From Cheilinus undulatus (lineage: Eukaryota; Chordata; Actinopteri; Labriformes; Labridae): a DNA stretch of 64,000 nt. Both the position numbers and the translations under genes were made by a program. The stretch lies in assembly GCF_018320785.1 (NCBI RefSeq), contig NC_054865.1, forward strand, positions 35,278,398-35,342,397, written 5' to 3'. Shown piece after piece: positions 40,301-55,300 of the stretch. Numbering within the stretch: position 1 is the stretch's first letter; every line of letters starts with the position of its first letter. The notes beneath the pieces were generated by a model. That model had not been told where the DNA came from. It searched no databases and worked only from the letters and a program-made list of their open reading frames with translations.

Positions 40301-43300
40301 GAGCTAAAACTTCGCTTTTTGGAGCTAACTATGAACTTTATGGAGCTCAGACAGAGTTTGTTTTGCTAAGTTTACTGCTGCAGTATACAACGGCCCATTG
40401 CGCTACACATGCTAAGCTTCTGATGGTGATATGCACAGTTAACAGCTGACGGACATGTGACTGACAGACGGTGAGACGAGAAGGAGACATGATGAAGTAG
40501 CGACTGAATCAAAGTTACAAAGTCACAGATACTGGCACTATGAGTGAGTCTGCGTGCACACATGAACTAAATGTTCATTATGATGAACTAAACGTTATGA
40601 CGAACCTAATATGCATAGGCAGATCATGTGCGGCCCCAAGTAGCACACGCGGAGGAAGGGGTGGGGGTTGGAGTGATGATCTTAATGGGTCACGGATCAG
40701 CTCTGATTCTTCATTAGTTCCACCACCAACAATTATAAAGTGTCTAGGGCATCTTTGTAGTCTTTTATAATTTTCAGTTTGGTATTGTTTTCAGTAAGAA
40801 GAGCTGCTGCTTCAAGTGTCTGCACAATATTGATCTCGCGAGGTGAATTTTTCTGCGATGAGAAATCTCATGCTGTTTTGATCTCACAAGATCTCATACG
40901 TCACACCCCTAGTAGTGTGTCTCTATGGCCTACAGCAGCAAACAAGACAATCTGAGAGAAGATTTATCATTTCTATTTAGCTATTTTCTGCCAGAACAGC
41001 CTTTTATAAAATCTGTAGATATAAAAGTGAGCTATGATAGCTTTTCCATGTATACAGAATGAAATTAGCAAAGAGATAAATCATACATCTTTGTCCATGG
41101 GTGGCGCAAATGTCAACAAACTTTCCTCACAGGAGCCTCAAATATTAATATATATTATGTGATTTTTCATCCAAAACATTGCTAGAAACATGTACCCACC
41201 CTCCCTGTGCAAACCTACGTCCCTGATTGGCCTGCTCCCAATATCTTTAACCCTTAATAGGATTGGAGCATAAATGTTGACGTTCACCTTGATGACCTGC
41301 TCCTCAGGTTCTTTGTTGAATGAGACAGTCATGGGGTCATGTGGTTCATTTACAACATCACCTCTTCCTAAAGTAAAGTTGTGCAAAAGAAGGAGCGGAT
41401 TTTCATTAAAGCCAGCCAATCAGAGGGTAAAATTCACCAGGAAATAAACCACACAGAGTCACTGGAAGCCTTTCTACCTTTTTTTTTTTTCTTGTTTGTT
41501 TTTGTTTTTTTGTTTGTTTATTCCCTATTTTGTGATTTAAGTGTCAGGTGTCGTTAAGTTAACCTATCTGCCAAATCTGCTCACTTGCGGCTTAATGAAA
41601 GTCTTTCCCGCTCAGAGAGCTCCCTGGCCCCTGGTAACAGTGAATTAAAGTGAACTGTTCTTGTCAAGGCTTAGAGCGTCCTCTGATTCTGACCTGTCTC
41701 TGAAATTGACCCGCCTTCTGTCTCACTGTCAACAACAGCCTGACCTGTCTGCAGATTAGGAACTAGATCTGAACAGGTTATACTTGTGTCTGCAGTCGCT
41801 CTTTGTGTTTCATTCACTGGTTTAAATCAGTAGGATGAATGTTTTCTAATGCTTATTTTTTCCTTGAAAATATTTTCACAAAGATAATTCCCAAAGGTCC
41901 ATAGACAGATTAAAGGGTGACGTGAGTCAGCCGATTTTAGCCTGCTCAGCCCTGACTGATGACCTGCTGGTCCTCTCAAATATAACCAATTTGTTTCTGA
42001 TTTCAGACACAGGCTAATGAGGCATTTCATGCTGTGTGAACAGAAAAATAGATACTGAACTGACAGGCGCACACACAAAAGGCCATCATGTTGGCACTAT
42101 GGACGTGAGGCGCCTATCAGCAGTGGAGAAAAAGCTTTGAAATGCTCCATGCACTTAAAGCAACTATCTGCTCTTGGTGGATCTGTGCATCCCTATGTAT
42201 TTGTGCGCCCCTACTTCCTCTCTCTCAAGTGGGTTTGGGGACAGTGGGATGTAAATAAATTATTTCATTAATATTTCTGTAATATTCTTTGGTTACGGTG
42301 GAACACCTAAGTGATAAAACCCCAGCATATGAAGGTGTTTGCACCTCATGCAATTTAATTTATTTTTTAATGAAAAGTTCATCAACAGTCAGTGCTTTAT
42401 TATGAATATAAAATCTGATGTCTTTGAAGGTGGTGTCCAAAAACTTTTCCGGGCCATTACAGTTTTTTCAAAGATTGTTTAAAGAAACATAATCTTTGGC
42501 AAAAATGGGTAGCAGGACAGACCAGAAAAAAGGAAAAAATTGGCAAGCAGTGCATCTCTAGGTATCTCAGGCACGATATAGAAAAAATTGAAATATGCAG
42601 TAATATTAGACTTGTGACTATGATTAATTAACTGAGATTGAGCTGTAATTATATGAAAATTTCATATCACAATTTTGTGACCATAATTAGCATGGTAAGC
42701 AGTATAATCATGGTGTTGTTAATATGTGATGTAAATGATTAAAAAGTACATGTCACACTGAAATTGTTTCACCAGTTTTTATATATATTAAAAAAAAACA
42801 AAATTAACATTAAAACATTAACATGTAAACGGTAAATGGACTTGAGCTTATAATGCGCTTTTCTAGTCATCTGACTCCTCAAAGTGCTTTATCACAGCAG
42901 GCCACACCAACCCATTCATACCCATTCACTCCACATTCACACACTGATTGATCGTAGAGGTTGCTGTAGAGAATTAGCCATCAGTATTAGATAATCACTT
43001 TCAAAAGCATTCATACCCACTTACATGTCACCAGAGAAGCAGTGGGAGCAAATTGGACTAAAGTGTCTTGCCCAGGAACACACTGACTATGTGACTGCAG
43101 GGACTGAACCCACGACCTTCTGACTGCAAAATGACCAACTCCACCTCCTGAGCTACAGCTGCCCCCGTGGCTCAGTTGGTAGAGTGTGAAAAGTAAACAT
43201 AGAAAATCACTTTGATCTTTTTTGATACCAAAAGCTTTTACAGATATTATATCCATATATCCATATATTTTATATGTTTGATAGAACAGAAAAGTAGTGA

Positions 43301-46300
43301 GCTGCGGCAAGGGAGAGACAGGGAGAAAGATAGCATAGTGGTGGGCAGTCAAGCAGAGAGAGTAAGGTCTGGTAGTCACAAAGTGGTGATGCAGAGATAT
43401 AAGATGTTATTTTCTAGGGATGCATATTATCTGCATGATAACTGTATTGGCACATATTAGCTTATAAAGTTGGATATTAGTATCCGCAGATATGAACATT
43501 TCTGCTAATATTTACAGCCAGTATATTGAGCGTCCATACCAGCAGTATCGGACTCTACACACTCAAACAGGGGCCATTGTGAGCCCTGAAAATTTTAAAT
43601 GAAGCCACAAATGGACCCTAAACCTTCCAGACTGTCTACTTTCCCACTCCTCTCTCAGCTTGACTACTGCCTTGCTGCCACAATGCTCTTTAACCCAATG
43701 TAATCAACCACTAACTGCTATAGCAATGATAGCATTTTGTAGGAACAGAGCAGTTTAGCACTGTTTTGATCTAGATAATGTGGATAAAGTTGTCCAGAGG
43801 CTGTGTGAAGTTATATTCACTTATAACCAAAGGACTGATGATGAAATTCAGCTCAAGGATCTGGACGCAACTGCAAAAGAGATTATAGGCAGGCAGTGCT
43901 AGCACTGCTAACATTAGCCACACTCTTCAAACCAACTTCGCATCATTAGAGCGTGAAGTTGGGTTACAGAATGTATTTAGACCACTTGACTTTAGAGTAG
44001 TTGACTAAATGCAGTCGTGTTTTGCTTTTAATTTGATGTGAAATTATAGGCCTAAGAACATCACTAGTGTGTAATTATCAGTGCCATATTGGCTAAAATG
44101 AGTTTGGAAATAGCTGCATATTAGATATCAGCAAAAATCCAAAATAATGCGTTCATATTATTTTCTGATTATTTCTCGGCAGTTGTGCTCCAAAGAGCTT
44201 AGAAACACAACGTCTGCTCACAAATGTGCAGGAAAGTTGCAGGGTTTTGTTTTTTTTTACTGCTAAAGACACACTCCGTCAGTGCCTGTTGTGTGCCTTT
44301 GCCTTGCCCTCTATCACAGCTTCTATCCCTTTCTTTTTCTCTTTGGCAGTCAGCAAATTTGTTTCATTAAGTCCCTTCAATATATCATGAAAATGCATGC
44401 ATAAAGGTAATTATCTGTTGCAGACAGACAGCTAATTATAGGAAGTGTCCTGTGTTCTGGTATCTAAAAGTTTTCTATACTTCTCAACATGCAGACTTAC
44501 CTTCAGTAGACCTACAAAACAAACCTACGTTGCATGCTGCACCTGCATGCCTACGTCTGGAAGACTGTTCGGTTTTAGGTTGTTACTGGACAGCCTGGAG
44601 GCCTAGTCCCTGAGATCATTTCAAAGCACTATAATCTACCATCTCATCCCTAAAGTGGGATAAATTAAAGATAGCTTATTAGCACTCCCATAAGCTTTTT
44701 ATTTTTTAACCAATTTTTAAAAATAATTCTGAGTGTTACTAATATCCTGTTCAAGCTTTATCTGATGCCATCAAAACGGTGTTAAAGTATTATCATTGTA
44801 CTCAGGCATTCATCAGGAAGTTAAATTGTGCTTTTGCTGAGAGAGAAAGCATGACTTGTTAAATAGTTTATTTATTTATTTATTTTATTTTATCAGGAAT
44901 ACTCATCATGCTATAACAGGGAAATAAAGATTGATTTCCCAGCCCTACCGTAAACTTGATATTTGTGAGGTATTTAAAGTCCTGGGGTAAATGATGAGCA
45001 CATTTATAAACTAATACAGAAGACATGGGTGTACAGAATAACAGGAAAAAAACTGCGATATTTGAGAAGTAAAACTAAAATTATGGTCAAGAAGAAGTGT
45101 TTAACTAACAAGAAACTCTATAACTAATAAAATTCTACCTTCTAGATTAGATTAGAGTGGTACTAAGCAGATGTAAAGTATATCTACACATGATAAACTG
45201 TGCTCTACATGAATAAATGCTTTCTGTTAAAGACAATGTTAGCACAGTGTCTTCCTCTTTTTACATATGACAGCATATGTTCCTGGCGTGGGATATATGA
45301 CCTGAGAGATGCTAAAGGGAGGGTCGACACATACCAATCATTCCTCCGCTTTATAAATAAATACACTTTAGACATGAGAGCTCATATTACACCAGCTTCA
45401 TACTAATTTATACTATGTCTTCATTTTGCAGCAAATCTGTTCAATCCAAGGTGGAAAACATACTTGTGAGTATTGTTTTACTGTTTTTACCTTCAGTTTG
45501 CATTTTTATTGATTTTTAAAAATCTTTTCATGTTAAAATGTTACTCTGTTTTATATTTGTGGCCCCAGCATGAACGGCCAACCATTTATGTTTTGTGTTT
45601 GAAGGACTACAGCTTATTATATACCTGATTATATGGAAACTGTCAAAGGTTGTTTCACAGTTCAAGGAAGAATCAGTTAAAATTTGGCACATATGAGACT
45701 TAGGGTGAAAAGGTGTTTTAGGATTTCCGTGCTTTCTAAGTGTATTTTTTGTCATTTTTCTTTTTCAAACAAGGTTGATTAAAGTTTCCCAGAACCTAGA
45801 AGACTTTATTCCACAGGACGTCATCTTGGTTTGTAGTGTGTGAGGTGAATTCAGGGACACGGATACTGATGTGTAGTGAGTCTATGGTGACAACAAAGGA
45901 TTAACCTCTGAAAGCAGCTTCATGATTAGGTCAGATATTCTTTCAGTAAACCAGCATCATATAGTTGTCTCCTTTATGAATAGAGTGTTAATCATGTTAT
46001 GTAAGCCAAGAGTGCCTGTAGTCTGGACCTGTTTAAGTTTACCTTTGATATTTACATAATATTTTCAGCCCAAAATAAGAAAATGTTGAACTGAAGATAA
46101 TTTAATTTACGGATTCAATGATTAAGGGTTTAATGTGGTAAAATATCAAAACTAATTCAATAAACATTTTATTCATCAATTTACTGTAAAAACAAGCCAT
46201 TACTCACTTTAAATGTGTGGGTACTATAATTATTCTGTTTGTGCCTGAAAAATTGCCCAAAGTGATTCATCCTCTATCAAGTTATTTATAATTAACTTTT

Positions 46301-49300
46301 ATTAAATTTAGCACAAAAAGTAAGGAAAATTGTGGTAAGGGGTGAGCAGCAGGGCTGAGTATGTGGGTTGCACCCATGAAAAATTTCCCAGATCTTCTCT
46401 GCCAATGTCAAACAGCTTATTCTGCCATTGACTCTTGTTTGGTGGATTTGATGATTGAAGTCTGAAGAAACAAGACATATTGGCAATCTAACAATTTGTT
46501 CATTTAACAAACAGGAGCCTCAGTAGCGTGTGGAAGAACCATACACAGCCACAACAGCCTGGCTCCTCCTCCTCATGCTGGTCATCAGCCTGGTCACACA
46601 CTGCTGTGGAACGGTATCCCAATCTTCAACTAGTATTCGTCACAAGCTGGCCAACATGAATGTGTTGGTCACTCCGGCAAAAGAGAGACCAACACAACCA
46701 GAGAGATACCTTGATGAGACTCTGTAACTAGTATCAATCCCATATCTCCACAGTCTAGGACCAAACTCTATCCTCCAAGATGATAACGCTCACCCCCATA
46801 GAGCAGAGACTACCTCCAGAATTTGGGAGTGGAGAGGATGGAATGGCCCAGTCCTGACCCCATTGAACACTTGTAGGATCAGCTTGGGCTTGTGCCAGAG
46901 TATCCAACTCAACAGCATTGGCTGACTTGGGACAAATGCTGGTTGAAGAATGGGATGCCATCCCACAGCAGTGTGACCAGGCTGGTGACCAGCATGAGGA
47001 GGAGGTGTTAACTTTGCAATATGTCTTGTTTCTTCAGACTTCAATCATCCAGTCTACCAATCAATATCAAACAAAAGTCAATGGCAGAATAAACTGTTTG
47101 GCATTGGCAGAGACGATATGATGGGCGCAACCCACATACTCAGCTCTGCTGCTCATCCTACAAATGCATGTTCCTTACAAATGTGGCATCATTTTAAAAA
47201 GAAAAAACAGGCTTTCCAACGGTATAAGATTTATTGCCAAGATAATTGTTACAACAAAGAAATAATCAACCAAACACAAATTGCCTTGCTTTTTGTGATA
47301 AGTTTATGTTTTTTATTTAAGATTTTTACACCTTTATTGTTGAGATAGTACAGTGGATAGGGTTGGAAACTGGGGAGAGATTAGATTGGGGGATGACCTG
47401 CAAGGAAGGTAAGATTATGTGTCACAAGCAGAGGTGTCAAGTAACTAAGTACATATACTTCATTACCTTACTTAAGTAGAAATTTTGGGTATCTATACTT
47501 TACTGGAGTAATTATTTTTCAGCTGACTTTTTACTTCTACTCCTTATATTTTCTCGCAATTATGTGTACTTTCTGCTCTTTACATTTTAAAAATAGCCTT
47601 GTTACTTCTATTTCATTCCAGCTTGTTTTCATTCTGGCTTGTCATCGTTCAAAAAAACACTAAAAAAAACCCAAAAACCTATCCAGATAAATCGCTCCAT
47701 CAGGATAGAGTGAATTTGATTGTGGTTGGATGAGGAGTATAAACATAATACTATTCCGACACCCTATTGGTTTATATGATCCATCGCACCTGCGCACGAC
47801 ACAAATCACATCACACTCCAGCAAGCAAATAGCAGACGTATGTAGCCTAGTACGAAGATGTCCGTGGCAGAGACTCAAAAGAACTGGAGTGAAACGTCCC
47901 AATCAAGCACCAGTGAGGAGGTTGGTAGCCAGGAAGACCAATACTTATAGGCAATTAGTCATCATATCTTCCTCTCCGTGAAACACACGTTAATGCTCAG
48001 TAGTACACATGTATGGTTCTTGAATGTATTTGCATTGTACTAAAATGTGTTCATTTTCAATGGGCATAAATACGGCTGAAACAAGTGCATCCCAAATTTT
48101 TCAACATTAACATTTTAATATAACATTATAGTCATTATGGCCTTTAGAAAATGTTTTTTTGGGGAGGTGGGGTAGTGCACTATAGGCCCCTGTGGCGCGG
48201 CATAAGTTTTTGTCCTTAATGGCAGTTTTTCCCCCTTACATTACTTTTACTTTTATACTTTAAGTAGTTTTGAAACGACTACTTTAAGACTTTTACTTGA
48301 GTAAAAAGCTTGAGTTGATACTTAAACTTCTACAGAAGTCTTTTTAAACCCTAGAAACTATACTTCTACCTGAGTAATGAATGTGAATACTTTTGACACC
48401 TCTGGGTATTTGGGCATTCATTTTTTTTTTAAATTTTATGTTTAGTCAGCTATGATAGTCCACCAAAAGCTGGGCAACATCACATTTGCAATTAAGCCTA
48501 AAGAAAGTCACTGCTCCCAACCAAAACCAGCTGGTGGAAAAAAATATCTCAATTTGTACTTTTTTTTTGTACAATTTATGCTTTTATGTGTACATGAAGA
48601 GAGAACACCTTAAACATTTATCATTAAGCTAATGGGGGGGGTAAGTGGGTTTTGTTTCTTTACTGGACTGTGCCAAACTAGCCATTTTAGCCTATTTCTG
48701 GTCTGGACCCTCTTTAACCGACTTCATGTTCAACAGATCATAATGAAAGTGGTCTACAAAACTGAAATCACACAACATTCAAATTTAATCCTAAATCAGG
48801 CTCTTTTGGCGGTTTTTGTCTTTACTTGAAACATTTGAGTATCACAGCATCTGTTCTTCACACTTTTTGGTGTATTTAAGAGGCTCATGATGCTTTTTGG
48901 CTGTTGGCTATGAAAATAATAAATCTTTTGTTTTTATCTTAAACCATATTCACATCACAGACTCATTTCAAGTTAGTTAATTGTTGTTTTTTTGACCATT
49001 GTTGTCTTAACCCCTAGAAAATTATTGTTCTGGTAGTAATGGATAAAATTATATGAAACAAAGCCAATAACTACCTTTAAGCTCTTTTTTCCAAGCACAA
49101 AACAAAATTCTTAGATTTCATAATTAACAGAACAATAAGTGCATATTAGGTCAGGAAACAGGAATTCCTAAACGTGCAAATCTGGAATAACTCATCAGTA
49201 ACTATTGAAAACTCCTAACTTCATCGGGAGACATAAATTAACTGTGGTATCTATCAGGTATTGTAAAACAGAATTCGGTTCTTTCTTTCAAGATCTGAAG

Positions 49301-52300
49301 GTTAAATATTAATGAAAGCTTACTGAATCTTTTGAATATTCACATTTGGGAAATTGGATAAAAAGGAACTTAAATCTTGAAATTACAGTTCCAGCAGAAA
49401 TAGGGAAACTAAAATTGAAAAGGAAAAACTGGGACTACTAATAGGTGCTGTATATAGTATTCCTATTAAAGGTCAACATAACAAACAGTTATCCCCTTTT
49501 ATAACAAATGCAATGAAGGTCTCAATATTGTAAATGCAAAAACAAAATGTAAGGACTGCTCAAAACTTACATATGTTACCACCAACAAAAATCTGTCAAA
49601 TTCAACATAGGTTTAGGACAAGAATATATTTTAGAAGAGACACAATCTAGAGATTTGACTGCAGCTTATCTGATACATGTTTAAATGCAACTCTCAGACT
49701 GACTCCCTCATATATGCCTTTTAGTATTGTGTCAAAATAAGAGAAACTTGGTATCATACTTAAAAGTGGATCTCATTAAACTGTAATAATAAAGTGGAAT
49801 TTTAATCAGTGATTTGTGTCTTTCAAAATTGTGGCAAAATAAAATATCGAGTGGGAGGCAAATTTTATTTTCATTGTTAGTCTGTGTAAAACTAATAGTG
49901 CAAAACTGGAAAAACAAAGAAGCATCCACTCTTCAAAAATAGAAAGCACTAATGAAACATTTGAATATTGAACGGACAATATAGCAGGACAACAGTAAAG
50001 AAAGGCTAAAAGGCTAATGGCATCCTCTTAATAATAAACAGCAAGGTTTATCCAGACTAAATTTGTAATACAAAGTCCATAGATACATAAAGCACTGATA
50101 TAGTTTGAAATTGAAATTCGTTATCACTAAAATGACTTGTTTTTGCATGTATTCCTCATGGCTGCTCAGTGTTCATCCAACCATGAATCGTGTGCTGTGG
50201 TTCCCTAACAACCAAGTGGTTAAAGAGAGAGGACTCACAAAACAGCATTTATTCTTAGGAGCCAGTTGAGAGAGAGAATATTTCAGAGGAAAGACATATG
50301 CGTCTGTGCACTCAGCACGCAGCAAGCTGTCTGCTAAGGAAAGTGAACAGCAGAGGATTGTAGTTCACCTTACACGCTCCCCTGCTCCGTCTCCGTCTGT
50401 CTGTTCTTACTATATGTGTGCACGTCTGTGTGGCTCAACTTTATTTCTGCATACTGTCTGGCAGAATGTTCAAGTTTACCACCTATGCACTACTAGGCTT
50501 AAATTCAAGTTATATTTTGCCTCTCACTCTGAGCTCAAATGCCTCACTGTTGGGATGGTGTGCTCATTGATGAAGCTTAGCTCCAAAAACGTTTGTATGA
50601 GCTAAGTCTGGTAATGAAGAGTAGTCTAGCAATGCACTGATGCAATTTTGGACTCAAACTAGACATGTTTTTTTGTTTTGTTTTGTTTTTTCAACAAGAT
50701 AGTTGAATTAATATAACAGGTCAGAAAACTTTCCTGTTTTGCATCACTGATTGTTTTTCTTTTTACTTTCCAAATATGTAATCTTCACTCCCAGTGACTT
50801 AAATAACAGATTAGAATGAAAATTTCATTTTTTCCTAAGTATTTCCAAAGTGCTGTTAAATAAAGCAACACATTTTTAACTCGATTCAGAGAAATGAAGT
50901 CAATGCCACAGTGCAAAAAAACTGCAGTACAGCGAGTGTCCACTTGAGGCTGGCTGCAGGAACACTGGCAGTCATGTGCACAACACATGTTAAAAAGCTG
51001 TTCTTTTACACTAGAAATAAACTGTTTTACAACCTGATTCAGAAAAACGAAATGTCTCTCAGCTAATGTCTTGATGTCCTCAAGCTGTACAGAGCATGAA
51101 TTTTTTTGTACCACAATCATTTTGATCATATTTAGGAAAAACAACAAATAGTTTGTAAGGCAGACGCTACTCATCTGTCAACCAGAATGCTAGCTAGCTT
51201 AGCTGACAGGAAACCGAGCTCAGTTGGCAGGCCATTTGGTTGATCCAAAGTTCAGCTGAGACAGCGATTTCAATACGGAAGCTGCTGCGGATTGGCTTCA
51301 AAAGCAGTTTGAGTCCGCCTATTGTAAGCAGACAGCTGACATCACACAGGGTTTCTTCAGTTCTTTTTACAGTCTATGGTTCTGTCCCCTTTTTGCTGGA
51401 TAACAGCCTGCAGTCGACTGTTGTAGTACTCAGCAAGTCTCTGACACGTCCTCTGAGGAATCCCAGCCCATTCGTGTTTGGCAAATCTCTCGAGCTTCTC
51501 CAGATTTGACGGCCTTCTGGCATGGACCTTTGTCTTCTGTTCACCTCACAGATTTTCACTCAGATTCCAGTCAGGGCTTTGCTCAGGCCAACCAGTAAAG
51601 TTCACTTTGGTCTTCTGGAGGTAGTTATTCACCAGGAACCAGGCAGGTTTTGTTGGTCATGTTGGTAGACAAAGCAACAACAAAGACCAATTTTTCCTGC
51701 TGACTGCTTGAGGTCTTCTTTCGGATCTTCACATATCCATCTTTCTTCATGATTCCTTCCACCTTGATGAGATTCCCAGTTCCAGATACACCAAAGCACA
51801 CTAGTTTCTTTCCAAAGTCTTTGAAATCTTTCTCTTCCTTCCTCTGCCACAATTATCCATGATGCTTTTTCAAGTGACAGCTCAAACCCTTACTGATGGT
51901 TTTATACTGTGTGTAAATTGGAAGATAAACCTGTTTTAACTTGATTTTTCCAGATTTGAGGATTACAACATTAAACACATCATTGCTTAACAGTGGTTTG
52001 TGCTTTGGCTCAACAGAAAGGTCAGATCTAAAGGGGCTAGTAGTTTTGACCTTGGTAGTTTTTTTGTGATATAATATTGTTTCTGTAAAGTAAAATAATG
52101 TAAGCATCCAAGATAAAACTATGATGGTTTGGAAAGATGTATTAAAAATTATTTGCTCTGTTTAACAGCACTTCTGAAATACTTGATTATGATGGGAATC
52201 TCATATGTTTGTTTTGTTTTTTTTTAAAATTACTTTAATCACAATCATTATGGACTGATGAAATCATCAAGTTGTTGAGAATGCTGAATAAGAAGTCTCA

Positions 52301-55300
52301 AGCTGGAGAAGGCACCTTTCATTTTCTTCAATTTCATGGCAATCCTTCCAGCAGTTGTTGAGAGAATTGAGTAAATTTTACGATAGTGAATGATTTTATA
52401 ATGTGATCTGATATTTCAATTGTTAGAACAACTATAAAGCGCTGCAATACAAGACCAAACAAATAAGATTTTATACTGCATTGCTCTTCTTGATTGGTAA
52501 ATTGCCTCTACATATGATATTATTTTGTCTTGATGAAGAGAAAAGCCAAATATCTTTTTTCTATTTTTACAGCAAGATGTGGAGAAATTCTCTGATATTG
52601 AAAAACTCTACCTCTACCTTAAGTTGCCTTCTGGTCCCAGCAGCAGCAGCAGCAGCACTGATAAAAGGTAAGAATAATCCTGCCCTCTGACTGAATACAG
52701 TATAAATGTCTGTTTGCTGCTGTCTTTAAATGCTTTGTATGTGAATGACAAAGAGATACAATTATTGTCACACACGCACACTCTCAGCATGAGGTAAGAG
52801 AACTGAGTAGGTAAAGTGTTGCAGCTTTTGTCTTTTTATTTAATCAATTAATGATCCTTATCTGCTCTCAGTGACCAGAGCGCCCTGTCATCAAGCCGCA
52901 CGCAGCAGATGCACGCATTCAGCTGGATCCGCAATCACTTAGAAGAATACCCAGAAACCTCTCTGCCAAAACAGGAAGTCTACGATGAATACAAGTAGGT
53001 TCAAAAAGGGGAATGTGTTTGCTATATACAAAACGTGATTTCAAAAAGTTGGGACAATGTGTTAACTATGATTTGCAAATCCTTTTCCATCTACAGTATA
53101 TTCAATTAAATACAGCACAAAGACAGAACATTTGATGACAATTGATTGTTCCACAAAAGTTGGGATGGGAGCATATCTATCACAGTGTCACATCCATCAT
53201 CTTTTTTTCTCACAACACTAAGTAAGGGTCTGGGGACTGAAGATACCAATTACTGAAGTCCCATTATTCCTTAATGTTTATCTTAAGTTACTTAACAGTG
53301 CGTGGTTGCTGTTCTCATATTTTCTATCATAATGCACCATTCATTTTCACTGAGAGATGGGTCTAGTATCTGTAGTCAAAGCCATGCTTATGAAACTCCT
53401 CTAGATTGGTTTGCCTTTGTCTGGCTGGTAAAAGCAGGGGCATCATAACAAAGACCGATGTTTCTCCAAAAACCTGTTTGCCTCTCAGCATTTATGGTAC
53501 TTTCACAGAAGTGCAAGTCACTCATACCATTGTCACTAATACACCCCAACAGATACTTGATTTTAACAGGGTTCCTGCAGATATTTAAATAGTTTTAAAT
53601 TAAATATTATAAATTTAAGGCCATAAAAATCTTTACAAATTTTTATTCATACTAGTGAGTGTTCTTAAATTTTAGAGACACTTTGACTTAGACTTGTCTT
53701 TATCCAATGTTTCTTTTCTACATACATTTATTAGATCTTTTTTGAGTAAATGCTTTTTGTGTGTTATGATAAATATCACTATACCTTACACTGATAAAAA
53801 AATAATCAAATGTAGATGTTTATGACTAAGAAAAATCTCTTTTCCTATATTGATTGACATTTCATTTACAGTGAATTACACCAGATAAATAAGCTCTGTC
53901 CGCTGGGATGAGAAATCTCACACGCCTTTCATTTTATGGTATTAATTTTTCTCAGCTCGGGTCTTAAACTTGATACTTAAAAGCGCTAACTTACTTAAAA
54001 GTGTGTTGAACCTTGTTTTGAACTTTGCATTAATAATAATCAGGACAATCCTGTTCCTCTATTCTCCAGAGAGCTCCATGGTCATTATTTCCAAAAACAA
54101 TTTGAAATGTGGACTTGACAGACCACATCACACTTTAGGCCTGTCCGTCTCAGATAAGTTGGGCCCAAAGAACTCGTTGATGCTTATGGACGTTGTAAAC
54201 ATACGGCTTTTGCTCTGGATGGTAAGCGTCTTCACTTAGATTTGTAGAGGCAGTGACATACTCTGTTAGCTGACAATGGTTTTCTGAAGTGTTCCAGAAA
54301 CCACATCGTAAGATCTATTACAGATTGATGTCGGTTTTAAATATAGTGCTGCCTGAGGGGTCGAGGTCATGGGCATCCAGTGCTAGTTTTTGGCTTTACC
54401 CCTTATGTGAAGGTATTTCTCCAGATTCTCTGAATCTTTTGATGATATCATGGACCACAGATGGGGAAATCTCTAAATTTCTGCAACATTGTTTATAAAA
54501 TGTTGGATTGTCAGTGCGGTCTTACACAAAATGGAGAATCTTGTGCCATTGTTGATTGTGAATGAGCCTTCTAGGAGTGCTCCTGTTATACCCAAAAAAT
54601 GTTACCAAAACTTATTACCTATTAGTCTACGTACCTGTGGGATTTTCCATGTTTTCCTCACCTTTTACACAATGGCCCAACATTTTTGGAATTGGAGTTA
54701 GTACATTAATAAATGTTTTTGAACACTACCAGTGATTTTCAAGCAGAGACTTTCAATCTTGCAGTATCTCTTATAGAATTGTATTACTCATAGTTTCTCA
54801 TTGAACACAAACTCTATTTTTTACCCTTAACTTCACTATGTGTTTGAATATTTTCATTGAAGTTGGACCTTTGAATGGATGAGCTACTAATGTGTGAGAT
54901 TCTTACTCTGGCGGCTGAAGCGTCAGTATAAATAGACGCAGCCAGCCTGGGAAATCACAGAGAGCAACATGTGTTGGTAATATTAGAATGGAAAGTCTGA
55001 GACAGCCATTGAAATGTTCTGACAGTGTTATGTAACTGTCTTTTTAACTCTAGCAGATCAGAAATACTGCGCCCTCCAGAAATATTGGCGCCTTTCAGAC
55101 AGACAGGTGAAAAGGCTTTAAAGAGACGCAGTATGCTTCACTTCAAAACAACAAAACATTTTGCTTAGTTTGTAGTAACATGTTCAGTAAAGTCAGTCAG
55201 AATCTTTTCCACACTACATGTAGTTCATTTTTTTTTAAGTCCCTAAAATACTCACAAAACTCTTGTGAAAATTCAAAACGGGGGGATTGTTGCAGTAAGT

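Larger units (their letters stand above)
40920..45431 (+). other. rfx7 intron 1, second part
   Basis: This holds a fish repeat at 42835-43180 and possible hAT-like debris at 43419-44140. A - strand frame at 41138-41419 reads protein-like ([19 protein letters not shown]) but has no splice context and no family. A TTTA tetranucleotide run is near 44866-44890. Otherwise nothing is recognised. Confidence 0.45.

Noticed and set aside
41138-41419. 93-codon - strand frame that reads protein-like
   Set aside because: No recognised domain and no flanking exons; single open frame in a repeat-rich intron.
43161-43190. tRNA-like A-box (TGGCTCAGTTGG)
   Set aside because: No B-box, anticodon arm or acceptor stem follows; it is the edge of a dispersed repeat.
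49120-50060. Possible decayed LINE coding region
   Set aside because: Too many stops and no clear reverse-transcriptase or endonuclease motif to call.
50785-51174. 129-codon open frame on the - strand with Cys-rich CSCSQPQ segment
   Set aside because: No family resemblance, no promoter or splice sites, sits in an rfx7 intron beside repeats; likely chance or old repeat.
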